Below are positions 1-6,948 of a DNA stretch of 6,948 bases, piece by piece. This stretch comes from Chloroflexota bacterium. Lineage in GTDB: Bacteria; Chloroflexota; Anaerolineae; Anaerolineales; Anaerolineaceae. The stretch lies in assembly GCA_023406965.1 (NCBI GenBank), contig JAEXTI010000438.1:1-6948 (forward strand), written 5' to 3'. The stretch's first letter is position 1, and each line of letters begins with the position of its first letter. The notes under the pieces are model-generated. The model saw only the letters and a program-made list of their open reading frames with translations. It did not search any database and had not been told where the DNA came from. The position numbers and the translations under genes are program-made.

Positions 1-123
1 GAATTTGAAGGTACCGGCATCGGCCTGGCGGTTGTCAATCGCATCGTTCGCCGTCACGGCGGGCGAGTGTGGATTGAGAGCGCGGTTGAATGCGGAACCA
101 CCGTTTACTTTACGCTGGCTTGA
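1..123 (+). CDS. Sensor histidine kinase, C-terminal fragment (5' end outside window)
   Basis: Frame 1 is open from the first base to TGA at 121-123, giving the last 40 residues of a protein. They begin [20 protein letters not shown] and end in a beta-strand-like [16 protein letters not shown] is the G2 glycine box of the HATPase_c ATP-binding domain, followed by the usual helix, the HGG turn and the final strands of a histidine kinase (family knowledge). The protein would autophosphorylate a histidine and pass the phosphate to a response regulator. The next gene encodes a receiver domain and starts 11 nt after this stop, with its ribosome binding site overlapping the stop, so the two are very likely a cognate, translationally linked pair. 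Sensor, membrane and dimerisation parts lie off the left edge, so the signal cannot be deduced. Confidence 0.9.
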   Translation, partial: EFEGTGIGLAVVNRIVRRHGGRVWIESAVECGTTVYFTLA

Positions 124-127
124 GGAG
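122..127 (+). promoter_or_regulatory. Ribosome binding site fixing the start of the HD-GYP regulator
   Basis: GAGGAG overlaps the kinase stop codon and lies 7 nt before the ATG at 135. It supports that ATG over the in-frame ATG at 90, which has no comparable site and would add 15 residues ahead of the receiver fold. Confidence 0.8.
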
Positions 128-134
128 TCACTAC

Positions 135-1490
135 ATGGATTTGAAGGTGCTGATTATAGAAGATTCACCCGACGATCTCGAGCTTTTGCTCATCGAGCTG
201 CGTCGCGGCGGATATACTCCGCAATATCGTTGTGTGGTCAATCGTATGGATATGGAGCAAGCACTGGACGAGCAGGAATGGGATTTGATCCTTTCGGACT
301 ATTCCTTGCCTGCTTTCAGTGGTTCCGCCGCGTTGGAGGTATGGAAGAAACGCGACCTGGATATCCCCTTCATCGTTGTCTCCGGGATGATTGGTGAAGA
401 GACAGCCGTAGAGATGATGAAAGCCGGGGCCAGTGATTACCTGATGAAAGGTCGTCTGGCCCGTCTTTCGCCGGCCATCGACCGCGAACTGCGCGAAACG
501 CAAACTCGCCGCGAGCGCCGCATCGCCGAAGCATCCTTGCGCCAGAGTGAGCAGAAATTCTCCCTCTTCATGGATGTAATCCCGGTCCAGGTGTTCATTG
601 TCGATCAAAACCACCGCCTGATGTATGCCAACCGTATGATCCAAAACCTGTTGCCAGGCAAGGAACTTCTTGGCGCGCAGCCGATGGATTTGTTTAACTC
701 CGAGTTGTCTGCGAAAGCAGAAGCGGCTTACCAGCGGATTCTAAAAGGTGAGGTGTCTCGCAGCCTGCAATCGGTGGATATGGAAGATGGCAGGCACACT
801 TTAGAGATCCTCATGTTCCCCATTCCGGGCGGGCAGGCAGGAAACCTGGTGGGAGGTATTGGGCTGGATGTGACCGAGCGCTTGCGTTCTGAGCAAGCCG
901 TCAAGCAGGCCAACGAAGAGCTGGCCCATGCCTATGACGCCACCCTGCAGGGCTGGTCACGCGCGCTGGAATTGTGGGAATCGGAGACCGCTGGACACAG
1001 CCACCGGGTGGTGTCAATGACTCTGGAACTGGCCCATGCGCTGGGTGTGCCGGAAGAAGACATAGTTCATTTGCGCCGCGGCGCCTTGCTGCACGATATC
1101 GGCAAAATGGGTGTTCCGGACTCGATTTTGCGCAAGCCCGGCCCGCTCAGCTCGGACGAATGGGTGGTCATGCGCATGCATCCCACCTTTGCCAACCAGG
1201 TGCTCGAACCGATTGATTTCCTGGGCAAGGCCCGTGAAATCCCCTACAGCCACCACGAACGCTGGGATGGCTCCGGTTACCCGCAAGGTTTGTCTGGCGA
1301 AGACATTCCCCTGGGAGCGCGGATTTTTGCCGTCATCGACGTGTGGGATGCGCTCATCTCCACCCGCCCTTACCGGCCGGCCTGGTCCCACGCCGCTGCC
1401 CGCGCCTACATTCAGGAGCAATCCGGCAAGCAGTTCGATCCCCGCGTGGTCGGAGCCTTCCTGGCCATGCTTGAAAAGATGGATGACTGA
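135..1490 (+). CDS. Response regulator with REC, PAS and HD-GYP domains; probable c-di-GMP phosphodiesterase
   Basis: The protein has 451 residues. Residues 1-120 form a CheY-like receiver: acidic patch ED9-10, phospho-acceptor D55 in LILSDYSLP, switch residue S83 and K105. Residues about 137-250 look like a PAS domain (FMDVIPVQVFIVDQNHRLMY, ending DVTERL), then a helical linker at about 250-275. Residues about 275-448 are HD-GYP: E284 and H288 in ESETAGHSHR, H320-D321 (HDIGK), H349, HHERWDGSGYP at 373-383 and D402 in DVWDA. By pattern all the usual metal ligands are present, so I infer an active cytoplasmic enzyme hydrolysing c-di-GMP, controlled by phosphorylation from the upstream kinase. 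A ligand for the PAS domain is not evident. Transcription ends at the hairpin just downstream. Domain calls are strong. Activity is inferred from motifs, and some HD-GYP proteins act on other cyclic dinucleotides. Confidence 0.92.
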   Translation: MDLKVLIIEDSPDDLELLLIELRRGGYTPQYRCVVNRMDMEQALDEQEWDLILSDYSLPAFSGSAALEVWKKRDLDIPFIVVSGMIGEETAVEMMKAGASDYLMKGRLARLSPAIDRELRETQTRRERRIAEASLRQSEQKFSLFMDVIPVQVFIVDQNHRLMYANRMIQNLLPGKELLGAQPMDLFNSELSAKAEAAYQRILKGEVSRSLQSVDMEDGRHTLEILMFPIPGGQAGNLVGGIGLDVTERLRSEQAVKQANEELAHAYDATLQGWSRALELWESETAGHSHRVVSMTLELAHALGVPEEDIVHLRRGALLHDIGKMGVPDSILRKPGPLSSDEWVVMRMHPTFANQVLEPIDFLGKAREIPYSHHERWDGSGYPQGLSGEDIPLGARIFAVIDVWDALISTRPYRPAWSHAAARAYIQEQSGKQFDPRVVGAFLAMLEKMDD

Positions 1491-1498
1491 TCCTCAGA

Positions 1499-1543
1499 AT
1501 CGAACAAAAAAGCCCGCGCAACACGCGGGCTTTTTTGTTCGAT
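1499..1543. terminator. Bidirectional intrinsic terminator between convergent genes
   Basis: A perfect 20-bp inverted repeat has arms at 1499-1518 and 1524-1543 with a 5-nt loop. The inner part is GC-rich (GCCCGCG/CGCGGGC) and the next six pairs are A:T, so either strand reads as a GC stem followed by TTTTTT. It starts 9 nt after the HD-GYP stop and ends 8 nt before the metY stop on the other strand, so it can terminate both units. Confidence 0.95.
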
Positions 1544-1551
1544 GATACTAC

Positions 1552-3790
<2,239 letters not shown>

Positions 3791-3796
3791 AGTTCT

Positions 3797-3802
3797 CCCT
3801 CC
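3797..3802 (-). promoter_or_regulatory. Ribosome binding site supporting the GTG start of metA
   Basis: On the minus strand GGAGGG stands 6 nt before the GTG at 3790-3788. No other start codon nearby has such a site, and translation from here gives the conserved MetA N-terminus. Confidence 0.85.
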
Positions 3803-3914
3803 GAATTTACATAGGGCTAAAAAATGGTTGATCGAGCGACGTCCTGAGGGGGATTGCTCCCCGGCTGCCATGCACTCGTTCCTTCTGCTTTACAATGAAC
3901 AAGTGCTTAGCAGC

Positions 3915-3951
3915 AAAAACAAAAAACCTCTTCCGTGAAACAAGAAGAGGT
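3915..3951 (-). terminator. Riboswitch-controlled intrinsic terminator upstream of metA
   Basis: Read on the minus strand, ACCTCTTC (3951-3944) pairs with GAAGAGGT (3933-3926) across a 10-nt loop, followed by TTTTTTGTTTTT (down to 3915). It lies about 22 nt after the SAM-I aptamer and more than 120 nt before the metA start, the expected place for the expression platform of a transcription-terminating riboswitch. Confidence 0.9.
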
Positions 3952-3973
3952 CTGCATTTATTCGGCTAGACTT

Positions 3974-3981
<8 letters not shown>
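3941..3981 (-). promoter_or_regulatory. Candidate antiterminator pairing of the SAM riboswitch
   Basis: The 3' strand of P1 and its following bases (GATGAGAGAAGTCT, 3981-3968) can pair with AGACCTCTTCTTG (3953-3941), which covers the 5' arm of the terminator. I count four pairs next to the loop (GTCT/AGAC), a bulged C, one further pair, a mismatch, and about six more pairs with G-U wobbles. It excludes both P1 and the terminator, as the switch mechanism requires. The folding was done by eye. Confidence 0.55.
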
Positions 3982-4078
<97 letters not shown>

Positions 4079-4084
4079 ACACGC

Positions 4085-4103
4085 TATTCAGTTGTTCTGA
4101 ATA
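4085..4103. repeat. 19-bp inverted repeat at the predicted metA transcription start
   Basis: TATTCAG-TTGTT-CTGAATA has 7-bp perfect arms. It begins at the end of the -10 hexamer and covers the predicted +1 of the metA leader. It could be an operator for an additional repressor or a 5'-end hairpin. No binding protein can be named. Confidence 0.45.
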
Positions 4104-4130
4104 ATATAGCATAAAAAAATCAAAAATCAA
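4103..4130 (-). promoter_or_regulatory. Promoter of the metA-metY unit
   Basis: On the minus strand TTGATT (4130-4125) and TATATT (4108-4103) are separated by 16 nt in a very AT-rich stretch. The predicted transcript start near 4096 leaves about 20 nt before the riboswitch. The fit to the sigma-70 consensus is moderate, and overlapping alternatives such as TATTAT are possible. Confidence 0.6.
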
Positions 4131-4135
4131 GCCCC

Positions 4136-4158
4136 CAATTTCCCGATTTTCGAAATTG
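4136..4158. repeat. Inverted repeat between the divergent promoters
   Basis: CAATTTC (4136-4142) and GAAATTG (4152-4158) form 7-bp arms around 9 nt, just upstream of the metA -35. CAATTTCCC recurs at 4193-4201, inside the lacI-type promoter. It could be a regulator site or chance in AT-rich DNA. Confidence 0.3.
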
Positions 4159-4188
4159 CTTTTCCCACACGCTCCACAATGTGAACGA

Positions 4189-4217
4189 TAAACAATTTCC
4201 CCGTTCGGTGATACAAT
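4189..4217 (+). promoter_or_regulatory. Promoter of the LacI-type regulator and GH130 unit
   Basis: TAAACA (4189-4194, four of six consensus bases) and TACAAT (4212-4217, five of six) are 17 nt apart. Transcription would start near 4224, about 20 nt before the ATG at 4244. The stretch 3791-4243 contains no gene, only the regulatory elements of the two divergent units. Confidence 0.6.
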
Positions 4218-4229
4218 GAATCAATTCAT
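4216..4229. promoter_or_regulatory. Palindromic operator candidate, probably autoregulatory
   Basis: ATGAAT-CA-ATTCAT has six perfect pairs around two central bases. It touches the -10 and spans the predicted start of the LacI-type gene, a classic place for a repressor site. LacI-family operators often have a CG centre; this one has CA, so the assignment to this regulator is inferred from position. Confidence 0.5.
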
Positions 4230-4243
4230 CGATTGGGGTTTCT

Positions 4244-5254
4244 ATGGCTGAACATCCTCCCAAACAAGCAACTTTGCATGATGTGGCCCGCCTGGCAGGC
4301 GTATCGCATCAAACTGTCTCGCGCGTCATCAACGACCATCCCAGTGTGCTGCCCTCCACCCGCGAACGCGTGCTCGAGGCCATCCGCGCCCTGGATTACC
4401 GCCCCAACCGCGCCGCCCGTAGTCTCATCACCGGGCGCTCTCAAACCATTCAAGCCATCAACTTCAAGCCCTATTTCATGGGCCCTCTCAAGCAAGTCAT
4501 CTACGAGGCCGCCAGTTGCGGCTACCATGTGGGTATCTCCAATCTCTCCGACGCCGAATCCTTTGAGGAGTTCCGCCAGTTGATGGATGAACTCACCTCG
4601 CGCGTCATGGATGGCTTCATCTTCTTTGAATCCGAACTGGACCTGCGCGCCGAAGAGCTGAACCGTCTGTGCCGCGGTGTGCCCTACATCAAGCAGGGCG
4701 GCAACCCCGGCGACAGCGTTGCCAGCGTGGTCTTCGACCAGCGCGCGGGCATGAACCAGGTTATGGATCACCTCCTCGGTCTGGGCCACCGCCGCATCGC
4801 CGAGATCGTCGGCTGGAAGGGCATCTATGACGCCCGCATCCGCCACGATATCTACCTGGAGCGCATGGCGCAAGCCGGGCTGGAGCCTGGCCCGGTCACC
4901 TTCGGTGATTTCTCCGCCCGCGGCGGCTATGAGGCTGCCAACCAGTTGCTGGATTCAGGCCAGCCCTTTACCGCGCTGGTCTGCGCCAACGACACCACCG
5001 CCATCGGCGCCCTGCGCGCCCTGCACGAGCGCGGCCTGCGCGTCCCCGAGGATGTGTCCGTAGTCGGCTACGATGACAACAGCGAGGCCCCTTATCTTGA
5101 GGCCCCGTTGACCACCGTGCGCCAGGATTACGATGCCCAGGGCGTCCAGACCGTGAAAATGCTGGTCGAGATGATCGCCAACCCGCAAGCCGAGCGCCAT
5201 CCCCATTTGATTTACCCGGAGTTGATTGTGCGCCAGAGCACCCGGGCGATTTAA
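4244..5254 (+). CDS. LacI/GalR-family transcriptional regulator
   Basis: The protein has 336 residues, the normal family length. Residues 10-30 (TLHDVARLAGVSHQTVSRVIN) are the LacI helix-turn-helix, and DYRPNRAARSL (51-61) is the hinge helix that enters the minor groove. The rest is the periplasmic-binding-like sensor core, with ALVCANDTTAIGALRAL (234-250) and VSVVGYDDNSEAPYLEAPLTTVRQ (261-284), where D267 sits in the usual sugar-contacting loop. After the hinge the sequence runs TIQAINFKPYFMGPLKQV in place of the more common IGVIVPD-type strand. The ATG has only a weak GGGG site 5 nt upstream, consistent with low expression. The GH130 gene follows after 42 nt, so it is probably the target, with a mannose-containing sugar as a guess for the effector. 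A palindrome at the promoter suggests self-regulation. The effector cannot be read from sequence. Confidence 0.95.
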   Translation: MAEHPPKQATLHDVARLAGVSHQTVSRVINDHPSVLPSTRERVLEAIRALDYRPNRAARSLITGRSQTIQAINFKPYFMGPLKQVIYEAASCGYHVGISNLSDAESFEEFRQLMDELTSRVMDGFIFFESELDLRAEELNRLCRGVPYIKQGGNPGDSVASVVFDQRAGMNQVMDHLLGLGHRRIAEIVGWKGIYDARIRHDIYLERMAQAGLEPGPVTFGDFSARGGYEAANQLLDSGQPFTALVCANDTTAIGALRALHERGLRVPEDVSVVGYDDNSEAPYLEAPLTTVRQDYDAQGVQTVKMLVEMIANPQAERHPHLIYPELIVRQSTRAI

Positions 5255-5296
5255 GACTCAAATTCTCCCCCCTCATCCCAACAGGAGGAACTTGAA

Positions 5297-6484
5297 ATGC
5301 CGGTTGAAACCTTTGCTCAACGACTGGATCAATTACAGCGCGAGTACGCTGCCCTCATCGAACGCCCCAACGCCGTCGACCCCCGTTGGACCAACGGTTG
5401 GTTTGACCGTTATGTCCATCCCGTTGCCACCGGGGCGCACGCGCCTCTCTTTTGGCGCTACGACCTCAACCCCGCCACCAACCCATTCCTGATGGAGCGG
5501 CTGGGCGTCAACGGAGCCTATAACACCGGGGCCATCGAAATGGACGGCAAGATTCTGCTCGTCCTGCGCATGGAAGGCAACGACCGCAAGTCCTTCTTCG
5601 CCGTGGCCGAAAGTGAAACCGGCGTCGACCGCTTCCACTTCTGGGATTACCCCGTGGTCATTCCCGAAACCGAAAACCCCGACACCAACATCTACGACAT
5701 GCGCCTCACCCACCACGAGGACGGTTGGATCTACGGCGTTTTCTGCACCGAGCGTAAAGACCCCGCTGCCCCGCCCTCGGATATGTCCAGCGCCGTGGCC
5801 CAGGCCGGCATTGCTCGCACCAAAGACTTGAAAACCTGGCAGCGCCTGCCCGACCTGAAAACCCCCTCTGCCCAGCAGCGCAACGTGGTCCTGCACCCCG
5901 AGTTTGTGGATGGCAAATACGCCTTCTACACCCGCCCGCAGGACTCGTTCATCGATGCCGGTTCCGGCGGCGGCATCGGCTGGGGCCTGTGTGAAGACAT
6001 CACCCGTGCCGAGGTGTTTGAAGAAACCATCATCGATCCCCGCGCTTACCACACCATCAAAGAGTCCAAGAACGGCGCGGGCGCTGTGCCCATCAAGACC
6101 GAGAAGGGCTGGCTGCACATTGCCCACGGCGTGCGCGGCTGCGCCGCCGGTTTGCGCTACGTGCTGTACGCCTTCCTCTGTGACCTGCACGAGCCCTGGA
6201 AGGTCATCGCCCGCCCGGGCGGCTACTTCCTGGCCCCCGAGTTCGACGAGCGCGTGGGCGACGTCTCGAACGTGGCCTTCTGCAACGGGGCCGTGGCCCG
6301 CGCCAACGGCGACCTGTTTATCTATTATGGCTCGTCCGACACGCGCACCCATGTTGCTACCACCACCATCGACAAGATGCTGGACTACGTCTTCAACACC
6401 CCCGAAGACGCCGGGCGCAGCGCCGCCTCCGTCCAGCAGCGCATCGATTTGATTAACCAGAACCTCAAATTCCTCAAGCGGTAG
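5297..6484 (+). CDS. GH130 4-O-beta-D-mannosyl-D-glucose phosphorylase
   Basis: The protein has 395 residues, with AGGAGG 8 nt before the ATG. It closely follows the pattern I know for GH130 subfamily 1 mannosylglucose phosphorylases: [130 protein letters not shown] and [18 protein letters not shown]134 in YDMRLT is at the position of the general acid. The five-bladed beta-propeller enzyme cleaves mannosyl-beta-1,4-glucose with phosphate to give mannose 1-phosphate and glucose. There is no signal peptide, so it acts in the cytoplasm on imported disaccharide. It is the second gene of a unit with the LacI-type regulator. The usual partners (mannobiose 2-epimerase, mannanase, transporter) are not in the window. 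A related beta-1,4-mannoside specificity is the main alternative. Confidence 0.9.
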   Translation: MPVETFAQRLDQLQREYAALIERPNAVDPRWTNGWFDRYVHPVATGAHAPLFWRYDLNPATNPFLMERLGVNGAYNTGAIEMDGKILLVLRMEGNDRKSFFAVAESETGVDRFHFWDYPVVIPETENPDTNIYDMRLTHHEDGWIYGVFCTERKDPAAPPSDMSSAVAQAGIARTKDLKTWQRLPDLKTPSAQQRNVVLHPEFVDGKYAFYTRPQDSFIDAGSGGGIGWGLCEDITRAEVFEETIIDPRAYHTIKESKNGAGAVPIKTEKGWLHIAHGVRGCAAGLRYVLYAFLCDLHEPWKVIARPGGYFLAPEFDERVGDVSNVAFCNGAVARANGDLFIYYGSSDTRTHVATTTIDKMLDYVFNTPEDAGRSAASVQQRIDLINQNLKFLKR

Positions 6485-6521
6485 GGGGGCGGTCTCGCCT
6501 CCACTTCCTGTAGGGGCTCTT

Positions 6522-6577
6522 GTAGGGGCGCAGCGAGATTCGACAACGATCCCTACCCGATTCGGTGAGCTGCGCCC
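6522..6577. repeat. Hairpin repeat, copy 1
   Basis: A 56-nt unit contains GGGCGCAGC (6526-6534) and GCTGCGCCC (6569-6577), a perfect 9-bp stem with a 34-nt loop. By eye it matches copy 2 at about 48 of 56 positions. It is nested in an outer inverted repeat, CTGTAGGGG (6508-6516) and CCCCTACAG (6593-6601); a second TGTAGGGG (6521-6528) offers an alternative outer pairing. Confidence 0.85.
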
Positions 6578-6622
6578 ATCCGCAATCCCAATCCCCTACA
6601 GAACGGCTCAAGCCCGCCTCCC

Positions 6623-6678
6623 GTAGGGGCGAAGCGAGATTGAACAACGACCCCCACCCGACTCTGTGAGCTTCGCCC
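6623..6678. repeat. Hairpin repeat, copy 2
   Basis: The second 56-nt unit contains GGGCGAAGC (6627-6635) and GCTTCGCCC (6670-6678), again a 9-bp stem with a 34-nt loop. The stem differs from copy 1 by one base in each arm, and the two changes restore pairing. It is nested in a different outer repeat, CCCGCCTC (6613-6620) and GAGGCGGG (6701-6708), followed by TCTTTAAT. The outer stem might weakly terminate GH130 transcription, since no classical terminator was found. Confidence 0.85.
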
Positions 6679-6751
6679 TCTTGCGATCTTCCTCCGCGTA
6701 GAGGCGGGTCTTTAATGCAGGCTGTGCCGATACATCTACCTCGAACCTGGC

Positions 6752-6770
6752 GGGCTGGTCAAACCGGCCC
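6752..6770. repeat. GC-rich hairpin in intergenic DNA
   Basis: GGGCTGG (6752-6758) and CCGGCCC (6764-6770) form seven pairs, one of them G-U, around TCAAA. There is no T-tract after it on either strand, so it is not a standard intrinsic terminator. The rest of 6709-6830 shows no coding or regulatory signal I can support. Confidence 0.5.
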
Positions 6771-6831
6771 ACCCGCTAGCCCCGCCTTCCTCGTGTTCGC
6801 AAAGAAATGTTTATGATCCCTCTCCCCCGAA

Positions 6832-6852
6832 AATTGTAATGAATTGTTAATG
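6832..6852 (+). promoter_or_regulatory. Tandem direct repeat upstream of the rightward promoter
   Basis: AATTGTAATG (6832-6841) is followed directly by AATTGTTAATG (6842-6852). The repeats are about one helical turn apart and end 10 nt before the -35, like sites for OmpR/PhoB-type activators. The regulator is unknown. Confidence 0.4.
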
Positions 6853-6859
6853 TCCCGCG

Positions 6860-6875
6860 GGTTGACTAGACAACC
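6860..6875. promoter_or_regulatory. Operator-like palindrome over the -35 box
   Basis: GGTTGACTAGACAACC pairs at seven of eight positions and contains the -35 hexamer. A dimeric repressor bound here would block RNA polymerase. An 8-bp palindrome CCCGCGGG (6854-6861) abuts it on the left. Confidence 0.45.
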
Positions 6876-6890
6876 AAGCGGATGTACAAT
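6862..6890 (+). promoter_or_regulatory. Strong sigma-70-type promoter reading out of the window
   Basis: TTGACT (6862-6867), a 17-nt spacer and TACAAT (6885-6890) match ten of twelve consensus bases with ideal spacing. The start is predicted near 6897. No open reading frame with a ribosome binding site begins before 6948, so the gene served lies to the right. Confidence 0.75.
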
Positions 6891-6894
6891 CGCC

Positions 6895-6915
6895 CCATCC
6901 TCATTCAAAGGATGG
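6895..6915. repeat. Inverted repeat at the predicted start of the rightward transcript
   Basis: CCATCC (6895-6900) and GGATGG (6910-6915) flank 9 nt at the predicted +1. It could be a second operator half-site pair or a 5' stabilising hairpin. CCCC then TTTTT follow (6916-6924), but the stem is short for a terminator. Confidence 0.35.
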
Positions 6916-6948
6916 CCCCTTTTTGATTCTTGAAACCGCAATTATCCG

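Noticed and set aside
90..134. Upstream in-frame ATG for the HD-GYP regulator, adding 15 residues
   Set aside because: It lies inside the kinase gene, lacks a good ribosome binding site and adds residues before the normal receiver start; the ATG at 135 has GAGGAG at 7 nt.
3843..3860. Small GGGGA/TCCCC hairpin in the metA leader
   Set aside because: It has five pairs, no U-tract and no overlap with the ribosome binding site, so no regulatory role can be supported.
3791..3871. ATG start at 3871 for metA, adding 27 residues
   Set aside because: The extension is unlike MetA, while GTG at 3790 has a strong ribosome binding site and restores the family N-terminus and numbering.
5333..6352. 339-codon open frame antisense to GH130
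   Set aside because: It is a mirror of the GC-rich third-position codon bias of the GH130 gene; the peptide is low-complexity and Gly/Val/Ala-rich with no recognisable domain.
6522..6678. CRISPR-like pair of repeats
   Set aside because: There are only two diverged copies, each longer than a CRISPR repeat and with its own long-looped hairpin, and no cas genes.
6759..6941. 60-codon minus-strand frame across the right-hand intergenic region
   Set aside because: It runs against a strong rightward promoter, crosses several inverted repeats and resembles no family I know.

Overview
The window looks like chromosomal DNA from a GC-rich bacterium, most plausibly a member of the Chloroflexota (Anaerolineae-like). 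This is inferred from gene content (a REC-PAS-HD-GYP regulator, metA-metY behind a SAM-I riboswitch, a LacI regulator next to a GH130 mannosylglucose phosphorylase) and not from a marker gene. All recognisable coding genes belong to known families. The less ordinary material is in the non-coding DNA.

Layout. 1-1490 (+): the last 40 codons of a sensor histidine kinase, followed 11 nt later by a response regulator with receiver, PAS and HD-GYP domains, a probable c-di-GMP phosphodiesterase. 1499-1543: a perfect 20-bp hairpin with U-tracts on both strands, serving as a shared terminator for two convergent units. 1552-4130 (-): a methionine biosynthesis unit read right to left, consisting of promoter, SAM-I riboswitch, intrinsic terminator, metA (homoserine O-acyltransferase, probably acetyl-CoA specific) and metY (O-acetylhomoserine sulfhydrylase). 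When SAM is plentiful the riboswitch should end transcription before metA. When SAM is scarce, MetA makes O-acetylhomoserine and MetY converts it to homocysteine with sulfide. 4189-6484 (+): a divergent unit with a promoter and palindromic operator candidate, a LacI-family repressor, and a GH130 4-O-beta-mannosyl-glucose phosphorylase. This is probably a small sugar-responsive mannan or mannoside salvage operon.

6485-6948 has no convincing gene. It holds two copies of a 56-nt hairpin repeat whose 9-bp stem is kept perfect by a paired base change, each copy nested in a further inverted repeat. After these come a GC hairpin and a well-formed rightward promoter (TTGACT, 17 nt, TACAAT). That promoter has a palindrome over its -35, a tandem direct repeat just upstream and an inverted repeat at the predicted start, so a regulated gene probably begins just beyond the right edge.

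No rRNA, tRNA, CRISPR array, transposase or phage gene was seen.
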